Under the pieces are notes generated by a model. It saw only the letters and a program-made list of their open reading frames with translations, was not told the origin of the DNA and did not search any database. Positions 1-13,100 of a stretch of DNA of 64,000 nucleotides are shown piece by piece. This stretch comes from Ditylenchus dipsaci. Lineage: Eukaryota; Nematoda; Chromadorea; Rhabditida; Anguinidae. Both the position numbers and the translations under genes were made by a program. The stretch covers positions 186,001 to 250,000 of the forward strand of contig SADC01000003.1 of assembly GCA_004194705.1 (NCBI GenBank), read 5' to 3'. The first letter of the stretch is position 1; each line of letters begins with the position of its first letter.

Positions 1-48
1 AAATTGGCAGCAAATTTCAAATTTTGGCAGCAAAATTCAAATTTTTGG

Positions 49-834
49 TAGAGATGAAGACAGGACAGGATCCTGTCCTGGTCCGTCCTGTTCGAAATTT
101 ATAAATAAAACAAAATCCTGGTCCTGGTCCTGGTCAAATTAAAAAATCCTGGTCCTGGTCCTGGTATTTCGGCCAATCCTGGTGGTCGAATTTGGTAAAT
201 ATACGTATTTACTGTATTAAGTCCCCATGGGGAGTTATTTTTTAACCTCTAAAAAATCGAAAAAATTTGAGGTCGATTTCGAGATTTTGGGTGCTCAACC
301 AAAACCTGAAAAGTGTAATCAGGTAAATTCGCGGCAACTAAGAAAACGCAAAAACGGATTTGCGAAATGTTCGCTCTAGGCTGAGATATAAGGTCCGTAG
401 GGTGGGAACTTATTAGAGGGTGATGAGTTATTAGAGGGTGGGTAGTTAATACAGTAAATACGGTAAATGGTATTTTTTCGAAATGTCATATTGAAACGAA
501 TTTTGATCGAAATTACCTTTGCATTTTTCACTCGGGTATTTTCATTCATTCATTTGGAATACAATCTGTTATTCTAAAGTGTTGATTTCTGCAATTTTTG
601 GACATTAAGTTTCTCATTGTTTACTGGATGTAATGAATGTAGAAAAATGTCAATAAAATTTTGCTCACAGTTTAAACCGGATTTCTGGAATTTAACGAAA
701 ATCCTGGTTTTTGGACCAGGATCCCGACCAGGATCCTGGTTTTTAAAATTTCTAATCCTGGTCCTGATCCTGGTCTTGGACAGACCATAAAATCCTGTCC
801 TGAAATCCGTCCTGGTCCCGTTTCTTCATCTCTA
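49..834. mobile_element. Non-autonomous hAT-type element in a tandem repeat
   Basis: Termini TAGAGATGAAGACAGG / CCCGTTTCTTCATCTCTA, flanked by ATTTTTGG at 41-48 and 835-842. Subterminal TCCTGGTCCTGGTC repeats face each other at both ends. A second inverted-repeat element (about 204-463, ends CGTATTTACTGTATTA / TAATACAGTAAATACG) lies inside it. No coding capacity seen. Confidence 0.85.
204..463. repeat. CGTATTTACTGTATTA fold-back family, copy 1
   Basis: Inverted ends (CGTATTTACTGTATTA near 206 and TAATACAGTAAATACG near 447) bracket a GGTGCTCAACC-containing core. Related copies lie at about 7333-7565 (inverted), 38578-38828 and 53388-53530. Confidence 0.7.
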
Positions 835-1179
835 ATTTTTGGCAGCAAAACTCAGATTTTTGGCAGCGAAATTCAAATTTTTGGCAGCAGATTTGATTTG
901 GCAGCAAAATTCAAATTTTTGGCAGCAAAATTCAAATTTTCGGCAGCAAAATTCAAATTTTCGGCAGCAAAATTCAAATTTTTGGCAGCAAAATTCAAAT
1001 TTTTGGCAGCAGATTTGATTTGGCAGCAGAATTAAAGATTTTGGCAGCATAATTCAAATTTTTGGCAGCAAAATTAAATACCACCCAAAAAGTTTATACC
1101 CTTGCGGGGTAGCTATCTGGTGCTTTTCACACCCATCCTGAGTGCACCAATGCTTTATGATATTTTTTTTTGGGCTAAA

Positions 1180-2035
1180 CTTTACTTGACCCCCCCCCCC
1201 CACGGCTGACCACTTTTTGTCAGGAATTAAAAAAACCGACTGCATATTCGTGTTTCTCGACCCCGATTTATCCGGGAAACAGTCAACAGATTCTGTGAAA
1301 GTGAAAAAAAATTTCGAACCACGGGGGGGGGGGGTATCATGGTTTTTAGTCAAAATTTGAAAATTTGAATTGCCGCCTTTTGAATTTTTAAGGGAATGAG
1401 GGCTGTATTAGTAGGGAAGGGGATAAAAAGGGGCCACTTTCGGGCGGCGGTAAATTCGTCCCTAGGTGAATTCGTCCCCAGGTTCGTTCTAATTCGTTCT
1501 ACCCCGTTTTGGTCACTGGAGCTAGGCAAAAGAGACTCTATATGCATTTTATGGTCAAGAGTACTTCTCGGAATCATGTCTAAGGTAAGTGAGTTTGTTG
1601 GGTGGGTGAAGTCGTAATTTTGGCCCTAGAAAACCCGATTTCCCACACAATTCTAAGGTAGAAAAATATTTGCTACTAGCAGGATTCGAACCTGCTCGAG
1701 AATTTTGAATTGGCGGTTTTGTGGACGAATTTACCTGGGACGAATTTACCGCCGCCCGAAAGTGGCCCCTTTTTATTCCCTTCCCCTCCTAATACAGCCC
1801 TTATTCCCTTAAAAATTCAAAAGGCGGCAATTCAAATTTTTAAATTTTGACTAAAAACCATGATACACCCCCCCCCTCCTGTGGTTCGAAATTTTTTTCA
1901 CTTTCACAGAATCTGTTGACTGTTTCCCGGATCAGTCGGGGTCGAGAAACACGAATATGCAGTCGGTTTTTTAAAATTCCTGACAAAAAGAGGTCAGCCG
2001 TGGGGGAGGGGGTCAAGTAAAGTGTTACCTTTTTT
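1180..2035. repeat. Fold-back element with poly-C/poly-G tracts
   Basis: Arms about 1181-1455 and 1735-2022 are inverted copies carrying CGTGTTTCTCGACCCCGATT, poly-C, and AAAAGGGGCCACTTTCGGG. The centre holds GTCTAAGGTAAGTGAG (about 1577). Related elements lie at 23868-24452 and 50770-51830. Confidence 0.8.
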
Positions 2036-2067
2036 TTTAATAATACCTACGAAGAAGTTTGCTTCTA

Positions 2068-2251
2068 CAGTCAACTCTCTATACAGTATTCCCTCGATAT
2101 AGTGTAGATCTCGATATAGTGTATATTTTTTCAACCTCATTTAGTCAGCTCTAAGCTAAACTGGCTTACAGTGTAGCCTCGATATAGTGTAACCTTGATA
2201 CAGTGTGGATTTTTCTGGTCCCCCAGCCTACACTGTATCGAGAGTTGACTG
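2068..2251. mobile_element. Pogo/Tigger-like MITE
   Basis: Ends CAGTCAACTCTC / GAGAGTTGACTG, flanked by TA on both sides; internal CTCGATATAGTGTA repeats. Pogo-superfamily elements end CAGT and duplicate TA. Confidence 0.75.
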
Positions 2252-2624
2252 TACCGGAATTTGAACCTGTTGCCCTAAAATGACTTCATCGCCTTTGTTA
2301 ATTTTGCTTGGTCGACTAACAATGCGTACGGTAGTGCAAAAGATGCGCCTTGAAAAACTCTACCGAAATAACATATACATAGGCGGATGGAAAGCGTTGA
2401 AAAACGCGACTAATAAGTCAAAAATTACAAAAAGCGTCACAGAGCTTAACCTCTATAATACTATGTTTAGATTTGACAAATGGTCTTGATCTTTTGCCCA
2501 TCTCTAAATTATCCACCCGAAATTGCATAAATTTTTTTTTGAATTAAATTTTTTAAATAGTAATTTAAAAATTAAGCAAAGAAAAGTTCGTTAGATAGAA
2601 TCGGGTCGTAGCCTTTTGTCCCCT

Positions 2625-2826
2625 TTTTTGCACTTTTTGGCGTTCTGCCCTATGTTCTGTTTTAGCCACGTAGGCCCATTTTTAAGTCCTTATGTAGTTC
2701 CTAAGACATTTTTTAGTCCCGCCTAACTTGCGCTGGCCTACTCTGAGCCTAAGCCTAAGTTGAAAAATAAGCCTACGTGGCTAAAACAGAACATAGGGCA
2801 GAACGCCAAAAAAGTGCAAAAAAGGG
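2625..2826. repeat. Short fold-back, about 200 bp
   Basis: CCTATGTTCTGTTTTAGCC (about 2650) returns inverted as GGCTAAAACAGAACATAGGG (about 2778), within arms of about 80 bp. It lies just 3' of the first phosphatase exon. Confidence 0.8.
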
Positions 2827-2875
2827 GACAAACGCACCTACGCCGATAGAATCGATTGAAAATCAAAAGACTAAC

Positions 2876-3101
2876 TTGTAAAGCCAAGTTTCTGGCACTT
2901 CTCCACATAATCTTTTGGAGTTTTGGTGCTATTATTAGTCATAATCAAAACCAATTTTCCAGCTTCAACCAACTGATTGAGAAACAAAGCAGCATTTTGA
3001 GTTGGTTTGTTACCTATCCACAGAACACCATCTGCATCGAATATAAAAGTGTCATAACTATCCCAAATTTGGGTAACTAAAGCTTTTTGCACGGTTGACA
3101 T
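2876..3101 (-). CDS. HAD-superfamily phosphatase (PGP/4-nitrophenylphosphatase type), first exon
   Basis: ATG at 3101 starts MSTVQKALVTQIWDSYDTF; an in-frame upstream ATG at 3164 is less likely because families of this type start a few residues before the first motif. Motif I is FIFDADGVLW (nucleophile Asp22, acid/base Asp24); motif II is LIMTNNSTKT. This N-terminus matches phosphoglycolate phosphatase and related C2-cap HAD enzymes, cytosolic hydrolases of small phosphate esters. The exon ends near ACAA|GTTAGT at 2875, at codon 75 of about 300. No further exon is visible down to position 1, so the rest lies beyond the window, past an intron full of transposons. It is on the same strand as, and about 650 bp after, the scaffold gene. 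Confidence 0.75.
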
Positions 3102-3752
3102 CTTCCTTATACTATTAAAGCTCTGGTTTTTGAAATAAAAATGCCTTGTATTTACAGCTTGCAATAACAGCTTATAAATGCCCAGCTTTACAAGCTACAA
3201 TTAAGTGGCCAATGAAAAAGAAAGCTGAAGAGTCTTCTTTTTCTATTTTAGTAGAGCTGAAAAGCAATAGAAGCAGATTACTAGGTGATAGTGGTAGTTA
3301 TTATGTACAAGGAAAAGTTTTTTCTACTCCGTCCAACTGCACAATACATTGATTTTTATTGTGTTTGCTCATACATTTCTATTTGTAATCATTTTATTTA
3401 TTTATTTGCTTACTTTTAAATAAAATAACAATATCTAACAAATGACAACAAAACATTAAATAAATCTCTGCAAAAAGTTATTAAGCATGCAATTTGGGAA
3501 GCAAGAATAAGAGAATAACCAATCTTAAAAGCACAACAACAACAATATTTGTTTTTTTATTATAGTGATAATATATCTGGAATGAGCCATGAAAATTCAG
3601 TGAATTTTTAGAAATCTCTGTATAATAAAGTTAAAAAAATTGTACAAAAGCACTTTAGGATCTGAAATTGAGATATTCAGTGCCAAAGCCGTTGTATTTG
3701 CCATATACATGTAGGTTCGATTCCCACTCAAAGCCAACCACATTTTTTATCA
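3102..3752. other. Intergenic stretch between scaffold stop and phosphatase start
   Basis: It holds the 3' untranslated region of the scaffold gene. Minus-strand AATAAA-type signals occur near 3355 and 3392-3405. No separate gene is seen. A GGTTCGATTCCC box near 3715 is tRNA-like but isolated. Confidence 0.5.
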
Positions 3753-4129
3753 TCATGCTATTGCTGGATAGCCTTCATAACCTATTGAGTCCAAATTGGC
3801 TGGATTGTAGTCGTTGAAGAGCTGCTGGTTATGGTATATGCTATTGCTGTTGATGGGGATGTTGGTTTGCATATGTTTGCGCTGACCAAAGTAATGTTGT
3901 TGTGGGTGTTGTTGTTGTTGAGCATACTGTTGGTTATACATGGATTGGGCATTGATATTAGCCATATTTTGTTGTTGATTGAAGTGGCTGTTGGTGTTGT
4001 TAATCATACTTCCATTGACCAGTTGACCATTAGTTTGCTCCATTGATGTATTGTTGATGGATGAACTAGCATTGTTGGTTGGGCTTTGAAGTGGATACCA
4101 GCGAGGAGTGTTGAAAGGAAGGGAATTAT
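3753..4129 (-). CDS. cla-1: Terminal exon: end of C2 and Q/N-rich tail
   Basis: Acceptor CTTTTTCCAG. DNSLPFNTPRWYPLQ closes the C2 domain (DNxPRWYPL is typical of the Piccolo type). A Q/N-rich tail follows (FNQQQNMANINAQSMYNQQ, AQQQQHPQQHYFG) to a TGA at 3753-3755. Open throughout; 377 nt fit the entry phase. Confidence 0.85.
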
Positions 4130-7100
4130 CTGGAAAAAGTGATATAGTTACGGCTAGATACAACAATAAATAAAAAAATTTAGTCAAATCTCGACATAAC
4201 ATATGCCCGATACAGTCCATTCTCGATAAACATGCACTCTGAGTCTGATTTGGTTGGCCAGTATATGATTATAAGAAAATTCCGCGATAAACCGGAATCC
4301 CAAGGCCGGCCTCTAGAGGTGCCGGTTTATCGAGGGTTGGCTGTAAAGCACCATATTTGCTTTTAGCAAAGGATATCGATAACACATATTGGTATTGAGA
4401 CTCGACTTTCTTTTACTTTTTTTAAAGTGTCTATAATCCTTGCTCAGAACGAGGAATATGTTGGATAAAGCTTACCTGCTAAATTGATGATCACCTGTCC
4501 CATGCACTTGTTGTCATTGTATTTATCATAGTCCCACACAGTTAACTCCAAATAGTGGCTAGCAAACTCTTCACTGCCCACCAACCAATCAACCTTCTGA
4601 TTCCATTCAGGGTCCTATTGCTTGGGATATACTTAGTTCTTCTCTTGTTGGATACTTTTCTGCCGGGCAACAGATAGACTTTGACAAATGGGTTGGGGAG
4701 CACAATAGCGCTGGTTCCATAGTCTCTACATTTCAAACCTCTGGCTGAGATGATTCTTAAACTCAACACACTGTTAAAGTGGTCATAGTTAAGAGCCAGT
4801 TGAATGTGGCCATCATTTTGGTTGTCGAGTCTTTGATAGTTGGCAGCAGCCATATTATTGTTGGTAGCCATTGTAGAAGAAATGTGCAGTGGGGAAGGAT
4901 CGTAACTGTCTGGAGACTCCTCCTGCTGTTGATCTCGGAAGTTGGATTGGTTCTGTTGTCCATGGGCAGGTATAGGAGGTGCTTCTTTTGGAGAATTGAA
5001 ATTGACTGAAATTTCGTAACTAAAAGCAGGTATTGCTTTTTGGCTATTTTTTGTAGCAATTTTAAAGGAAAATCAAAAAGATTTTGACGTGAGACTTAAA
5101 AAAAGGTCTGGAGTCCCTAAAAGGGGAAATTTTTTAAAAGGGGCAATACTTTTTTCCGACTCAAACACCATTTTTTATTTATTTTACCTTTGCATTTTTC
5201 TTTGAGCTTTTTCAGTTTTTCAATTTTAGAATTATCGTGTAGTCAAGAATCTCAGCTTTCCAACGAGCTATTAAACTAAAGTGAAGTATTTGACAAATGA
5301 AGAAGATTACGGGCTTGGGAAAAACACGCGTTATTTTGTTCTGAATATCTGAACTTCGAAAATCGATCTAATTTGTTCAGGAGTGCTTGATAGCTCGTTA
5401 GAAAGCTGAGACCCTGAGCAACAAGATAAAGCTAAAAAAATTCAAAAAATTAAAAAGAAAATCCGAAAAATCCGAAAAACAGTGATTCAGTCGACAAAAA
5501 TATTGTTCTTTGAAAGTTATAGATGGATACCATGTTTGAAAAAAAAAATTTTATTGAATATTTTTCCGATAAATTAAACTGCTATTTTTTAACAGTAAAA
5601 TTATGTGCTTACAAGTGGTGACTTTGGTTACAGGCCTGTGAGAAGCATTGAAATTGGGATTTGACACCTCGCTGACCACACTGTCATATAGTCTTTCTTT
5701 CGCAGTCTCATCCCTATTGCGATGGGTTTTGAGGGAGGAGCGAGGGAAGCTTGATGTGGCTTCATTACTAAATTAGCGATAAAAAAAAGTTGTAGGATGT
5801 GCTAAATCTTAAAACACACCACTTGATGATGATCTCGATTTCTCCAGTGCTGGCGCTAATGATCCTTTCCACTTCCTCAAAAGTTTTGCCTCTGAGTAAG
5901 ACACCATTCCACTAAATATTTATTTATCATTGATTATACTTTACAACTATAAAAAAATTAAATAGCCACCTCGAGCACTTGATCACCTGTAAGTAAATAT
6001 GGAAAAACTGATAGAAAGAAAAATGGCCAACCTTCTTGGACTTCGCCCAGTGTTTCATGAGCTTTGCTTCTATTAACTGAAGTAACAAATGCACCTAGAT
6101 CTCCATTGCGAAGTCTTTTGCCACCAGTCACTCTAATTCCAAGGTCTAAAATTATGAATATGCTCATTTATAAATGTGGCAATTTGAACAGATAATTTAT
6201 ATATTTATGCAATTATCATAAGCATTAATATCGTCTAACACGTGTTAGAAACACTAGGCTTTTGCTATTCAATATCCAAAAAGTTTTGGTTTTGAGTAAA
6301 AAATGCAATAAAAATATGTTTTTTTGCATTCGTACATATGCGTTTTCTTTACCGAAAAATTAAAAAATAGACACCTACAGGGTGGCCCAAAAAACCTGAA
6401 ATTTTTCAAAATTAAAACTCTTTTGTTTAAGACTTTGAATTTATATATTTCTTACATTATTCAGCAGTGTTTGTAGCTTGTTTAAAAGCCAAGATCAAGG
6501 GCTACGTGCTAGTGCGAAAACATTTCAAAAATCACAGGAAAATTTCAAAGAAATATGTCAGAATTTGCTGTTCAAATTCAGACTTTTTGAACAGTTTAAA
6601 TAAGACAGTTCAGTCATTGAAATTTTGCTTGTCACAGTCATTTATTGTTTTTTTTCATCGTGTCTCTATTTTTTTATATTGAATTTGGTGTAACAAGGAT
6701 GGACGGTTGCAGTCTTAGTTCATAAGGTCAGCTTCGAGGCAAGCAACATATGGGAAGCAGCCACTTAGTGAGTTAGCCCTGTGGAGCAAGCCGCGTTAAT
6801 CTCATGCTACGAGAGCTAGATCTAAGACTACGGCAGAATGAGAGGACTCGGTATCGGCCTCACAACCGTTATTTAAACATCCTTGCTTACGCCAAAAAAA
6901 TCTGTATATCAGACAGTGCGCGGAAGCCCTTGACAAAAATTTTCAGATTTTTTCAGGGTTTTTGGGCCACCCTGTACTTATTTTTTAACAAATGAGGTAA
7001 TTTTTGTTTCGTAAAATTCCAACTCGCACCTATCTTATTTTTATTTTACAATCTCAAACGAATGTGAAGGATCCAGTCAAAAAGCTCCGTTCAAAGTGGC

Positions 7101-10100
7101 CCGGAAACTTCGCAATCCCATACCTAGACCCACTTGTGTTCACAATAAAGTTTGAATGTGTTAAAAGTGACTAATATGGGTATCAGCGCCATTGTGAACG
7201 TGCCTTAATTTTTTTGTCAATTTACACCATAACTTGCAAAGAAAAATGAGTATTTTGATTCCGTAACATGGAAGTCAAAATATTAAAAAATTAAGAGGCT
7301 TTTATAGTTGGGATCATAATTTAAATTAATCACCGTATTTACTGTATCGACTCCCACCCTTTAACAAGTCCCCAGCCTACGGACCCATATCTCAGCCTAG
7401 AGCATAAATTTTTGCAAATCTGTTTTTGACGTTTTCTTAATTAGCACTAGCTCTCCTGATCCCATTTTCAGATTTTGATTGAATACCTAAAAATTTCAAA
7501 ATCTTTTTCAAAATTTTTCGATTTTTCAGGGGTTGAAAAATAACTGGGACTTAATACAGTGAAAAAGGTATCAAAAAAAGTTTACCTTTGAAAACATTCT
7601 CATGTCTGTATTTCCTGGTAAGGAGGATCCGCTTTATTTCGCCACTACTTTTATGTCTTCTAATTGGAGAAAGGTTGTCTATTTTAGGGGATATTCTTTG
7701 ATTGATGTTTTGCATTGAATGGTGACTGTTCAGCTGAACAAAGAGTTTTAGTTGGCTTCAGATAATATGATAAGCTTACATTAGGTTCCCTGTTGGGCTG
7801 CTGGTGGTTTCGTCCACCTAGCACTGCCCTTCTCTCCAAACTGGAGGTACGCATATTATTGCTATATGGACCAGTAGCACAATCCATTCTATCTCCTCTT
7901 CTGTTGCTGTAGTTTTGAGAAACTCGTTCTTGACCTAAATTAAATATTGAAGCGTTCTAATATTTAGTTTTGATAAAAAAAAATACAGATGGTGGTGGTT
8001 TCAGTTTCTAAAATAAATGGAAGAGAAGTTCAAATTTGAACAAGCAAGGAAGATTGGAAACTAAATAAATAAAACAGAATACCTATGCAAAAAATTTGTG
8101 ACAAAAGAAGTAAGGATAAATGTAACGATAAATAAATTTCTTGGTGACTGTATAGGATAGGGTTAATTTACTCTTTATTTTTTTACTAATTCAGTCAATA
8201 AAAAATATTATCTTTTTTGTATTTCAAATGTTATGACGATGACTAAATGCAGTAAGATGAAAAATTACCTGCATTTGAAGCGGCAAGAATTTTTTCAATT
8301 TCTAAAATTAATTCCGAATGCAATTTTCGAAAGTGGTTTTTGAATTCGAGTATGTAGTGTCTATAATACGTCCTTCATGAATTTTCGACAAAAATTATCT
8401 GGATCTCCAGAGTCAATGTTTCAACTGTATTTCCTCCAATATAAACTCTTCCCAAAAGTACTTGTTCATATAACCCCTACCCACTTTCCGAAAAATGACA
8501 TAAAAAGAACACTTTGACACGCCAAATCTTGACTGTGAGACAGGTTGGTTATCGTGCAGAATTTCATGGTGAATCCTAACCTGCTAATAATTCTTTTGAG
8601 AATATTTGGACCTATTTTTGAATGGCGTCAAATGGAACTTGAGTATTTTCAGAAAATTAGGTGGTACTCAACATTTTATATACACATGCATAATTTTTAT
8701 AGCTCGTTAGAAATAGCAAAGACAATGATTTCTTAAAATTGAATCTTTTGTATGGTATTTGGGTCTGTTTTGTAGCCATTTTGAGTCGTCCAGTTGCGCC
8801 AGTTATAACCTTTTCTGAGAAATATTTTTTCAGGCGAGTATCTACTCGTATATAAATAAAGTATATAAATTTGGTATATTTTGGAAAAAAACAGTGCCTG
8901 CAAGGCCATTCCACCTTGTGTGAAATGTTGGTGCAAAAAACATTTGTGTCATTTAAAAAAAAAGGCTGTTGATAGTTAAATGTACAGAACTACATGTAAT
9001 ATAGCTGTCTGTTAAAAAAACCCTTTGAAACCATTCGACAGAGCTACAAAAGCTGCACTAAAATGCTTTAAATTGAAATAAAACAAAGTTTATAAAATGT
9101 TAAGCCACGGTCCCAAAAGATGTAGAAAAATAAACCGAAGGACATTTTGACGTAAAACCTTTTTTCTCGCTAGGCCAACATCCTGACACCATATTTGAGT
9201 TTACCATGGTTGATTTGCATATAGAAATGCTTTTAGAATTTGAAAGTCAAATTCCCCTCGAGACAACAATTATTCAAGACCAAGTTTTTTCCCAAGTGAA
9301 CAATATTTCGCCCTTTTTAACAAGCCATTGAAGTCATCCATGTGCATAACTTTTTTATTAGTTTTTTATCGGTCATTTTATTGAAATTTTAAAATCTTTT
9401 ATTCAATATTTTGTTTTTGTAAAAAAATATTTTCCTTGTAAACCATTAATCGCTCTCTGGCCGAAATATAAGAAATATTGCTGACAAATGTGTTTTTTAC
9501 AAATATACCTAATAGGAAACCTATAGAACTGTAAATGCAAATTCCTAAATTTTTATATGTTATTAACATTTTTCCATGTTTTTATGTTGATAGCCATCCT
9601 TAAGTTTGACTAAATTTTTTTATTTATTTTATGCTTTGGTCTACCAAGCTGATTTTTGACTATTTGGAATATAACAAAATCAGCTTGGGGAATCCAACCG
9701 TGTTTTTCTCAATTTTTTTGTAACCAAGATATCCAAAATAGAATTTTGTGGTAAAACAAGAGATGGCTATTGGCATGTTTCTCAGGGCTGCATGGTAATT
9801 GCTCAAAACTATAATTGCTGAAACGACTATTGCGCAAACGAAGCGTGCTCAAAACTACGGTTGCTTAAACGACAGTTGCACAACGATCTACTGTTTTGGC
9901 CTGATATAAAGGATTTACGGTGGTGAGGAAATCGGTAAAACGATGTGCAACTGTCGTTCCCGCAACTGTCGCTTGCGCAATAGTCGTTTTGAGCAATTGT
10001 CGTCTGAGCACTTAATACGTTGAGCAATTTTAGTTTTAAGCAATTATCATGCAGACTTTTTTAGCATATCAAAAAATTGGAATGGAATGTAAATGTTTAA

Positions 10101-13100
10101 GAACAGGAGGAAAAAATTTAAATTTTTTACAAAAAAATTGATGAAAGAATTTAGGCGAACTTCAAGATATTTCTTCTCGTTTTTCAACCCCAATCGACTT
10201 TTTACTAATTTTTCGTAAGAAATGCGGGTCCAATTTTTTCTTATAATTTCTTAACTGAACATTGATCTTTAAAATAAAAATCGCAAAAATATTGAAGACA
10301 ATCTTTGAAAATTTGAAGCAAAATCTCTACATTAAGCTTTCTTCTATCGGCGTGTTATTTAGCTATCAAGTTTCCACGAAATGTGTGTTACATGTGTTGT
10401 TTAACATGTGTTGTGGTTGGCTTAGTGATCTAATCAAACCTTTTGCAACATTACAAATAGATTTAAAAACACTTAAAATTTGCTTCAGCTTGTGGAATTC
10501 TTGAAATTCAATAAAAAAGTTTGAATTATTTTTTATTTGCGTTTGCCAGAAAGCAAAAGACCAAAATGCTACGCCAAGTGAATTCCTAAATGTTTCTTGG
10601 TTTCGCATCGACAATAAACAAACTTAATTTTAAAAATTAATCAGAAATTTCTTGTTTTTAAGTTTTCATCAATCAAAATTTCACTTTTTGTCTTTTATGT
10701 GACTTGTGTCTAAAAAAATTTCGTTTGAAAATCCTTCTATACTGGCATTTTAACTTTATTTTACTTCTTATAAATGTCTTTTTCTTCAACATTGCGAGTC
10801 GTAAATTTTGACAAAAACCAAATTGAAGTGTTATTTTTCATTCCCCTGAGGTTTTAGAAGGAGGATCAATTGTGCGAAAAAAGGTAGAGATCAGCCAATT
10901 TTTTGTCTGATTTTTTTAATTTTGCCGAAAATATTAGTTGGATGACCTTATACTTTTTGGCTCTATATGTGTTCGAGGATAGACCCAAAATATGCCTTGG
11001 TCCCCCTGTTGGTTTTTTTTTGCGAAATAAATTCTTCTACAAGTCTCAGATATTGTTTATAAACACTTTCAACGGTTTCCAAGCAAAAAATTTTTTTGGT
11101 ATGAAAAGTACAAATTTTTTTGCCTTGGTTCCCTAAGCTGATTTAGGCTTAGGCAAGGGTAGGCCAGCGTATGTTAGGACGAACTCAAACATGTTTTTAT
11201 CACTACTTTACGCTTCAAAAAGCATGTTTGAGTCTGTCCTAACATACACTGGCCATCTAAGCCTGGAGCCTAAAAATAAAAAAGTGACAATATTTTGTGA
11301 TAGAAAATTTGACCCTACCGGAATATACCCCCCCCCCTAAATGAATTTTTTTAAGTGTTTCCAAACACCCTATATCGACCTAAAATTGCCACAGGAGTTC
11401 CAAAAAAACATTATTCTTGAGTTCTGGTTAATAAACAATTGAGTTTTGGATATTTTGAAATTTCGACCATTTGTCTGTTTTGGCATGTTTTGGTCACTAC
11501 AGCTGCGTAAAAAGAGCCTCTAAATGCATTTTTGTTCACAAGTCTTGCTCGGAATTATGTCTAAGGTAAGTGAGTGCGCACATCTCTTACCTAATAAGCC
11601 CCTGCGCCCCCGAAGGGGCGCAGGGGCTTGGTGGCTTGGAGTTGAGATGCGCACACCCACATACCTTAGACGCAAATCACTCGAAAGTATACTTGGGCTG
11701 GATTTGGATAATTATCCCATTTTCGGACATATGAATCTCCATTCACCGCGAAAATAGCATTTTCCTAAAAACGTAAAAAGCAAACATGGGTTTTCACTAG
11801 GGTTGGCCTAGGGTACAATTTTGACGCGATTTGAGTTAATTGATTTTGAAATTGATTGGAATTTGTCTTAGAGTCCATTAATCTCATCTTTCGTAACTCA
11901 GAAGCGTGTTGGTATGTCGACTCAAATGGATACGCTTGTCGCTAAGTTTATCATCAACAAGAATCTCTGCTTCAGTGTGGTCGAAGATGCAAGTTTTCTT
12001 GCCATCCTGGAGAAGGCGTTCCCAGGACAACACGTTAGTTTTTTTGAAGCTTCTCTATCGAAAATGTTTTATTAAAAATCATAACTGTTTATACAAAAAT
12101 TTGCCTTCAGGTTCCCAGTCGGAAAAAGCTTTCGGATGAGATAATTCCCACGATGGCAGACAAGATGAGTCAGGATTTATCGAACCAGATGAGTGGTCAA
12201 ATCGTGGCCTTGACGTCAGATGGGTGGCAAAAACCTTCAAGTACGCCGGCTCTTCAAAGGTGATTTTATTTTCGAATTCACTGCCTCAAGTAGCTCAGTA
12301 TTTTTTAGCGTCACTGTACACTGGGTTGATTCAAAGTTCAAGCGTCATGACTATGTTTTAGCGGTGAAACCTTTCAAGAGCCCGGAACACACATCGGTAA
12401 ACATCAGACAACTCGTCGAGGAGCGTTGTATGAACGTGGTATCAGCGTAGACAGCGTGGTTGGCCTAGTAAGAGATGATGCCAGCAATATGCGCGCCTTC
12501 TGCCGTCAAGCAGGGATCGATTCGTAAGCTATACTGATGTAACTAATCAGATTGTCGTCCAATTCTCTTGTTTAGATTCCAATGTGTGGCTCACCTTCTC
12601 CATCTTGTCGTCACAGGAGCCTTTACTGCGGATAAAGCCATTTTGGAAATAATTAAAAATGTGCGTGCGGTCGTTAGCTTCCTCCACCGATCTCACCCGG
12701 CACAAGTTCTCTTGAATGAAGTCCTTTCCTCGATGAATATGAGAGTACGCAAAATCCCTATGGTATGGTAGGATTATGTTTGAATTATGAACGCAAGCGA
12801 ATTTTTTAGGACGTCGTAATACGATGGAATTCTACCTTTGCGATGCTCGACATCTTTCATGAGCAACGGCAAGCACTTTATGAGTTCAATCGTCGATGGA
12901 CAAGAGAGAAGACAAAGCCGGAATGCGCAAACTAGAGCTTGCACCAATAGTTGAAGAAGCGGATTTTGATGAAGTCAATGAGCTTCAGGAAGATTCAAAT
13001 AGCGAGTGAAATTATTTTTTGTTGCTTACATGATCATTTCTTTTGTTGATTGTTAGTCCAATGTATAAATAAGTATTCTGTCGATCCATTCTGGACTGCT

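Larger units (their letters stand above)
1..1080. repeat. Tandem repeat of TTTTTGGCAGCAAAATTCAAA
   Basis: A unit of about 21 bp (TTTTGGCAGCAAAATTCAAA) is repeated at 1-48 and 835-1080, about a dozen copies, interrupted by the hAT-type element at 49-834. The 72-residue open frame on the minus strand here is an artefact of the repeat. Confidence 0.9.
1..2870. other. Left edge: transposon-filled intron of the phosphatase gene
   Basis: Apart from the repeats listed, this stretch holds no coding region I can support on either strand. A tRNA-like T-arm (GCAGGATTCGAACCTGC, minus sense) near 1678 belongs to a repeat, not to a complete tRNA. Confidence 0.6.

Noticed and set aside
832..1050. Minus-strand Cys/Lys/Phe repeat protein
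   Set aside because: It is the translation of the 21-bp tandem repeat; no start context, splice sites or composition of a real protein.
1670..1710. tRNA T-arm on the minus strand
   Set aside because: Only the T-arm is present, inside a fold-back; no D-arm or acceptor stem.
3099..3164. Upstream in-frame ATG (3164) as start of the phosphatase
   Set aside because: It would add 21 residues not typical of the family; the ATG at 3101 gives the usual short leader. Not excluded.
4611..4670. A 41-nt mini-intron (GTATCC...AATAG) explaining the frame change in the C2 domain
   Set aside because: It restores frame but would delete the conserved KRRTKY strand; a missing base is simpler and matches the pattern elsewhere.
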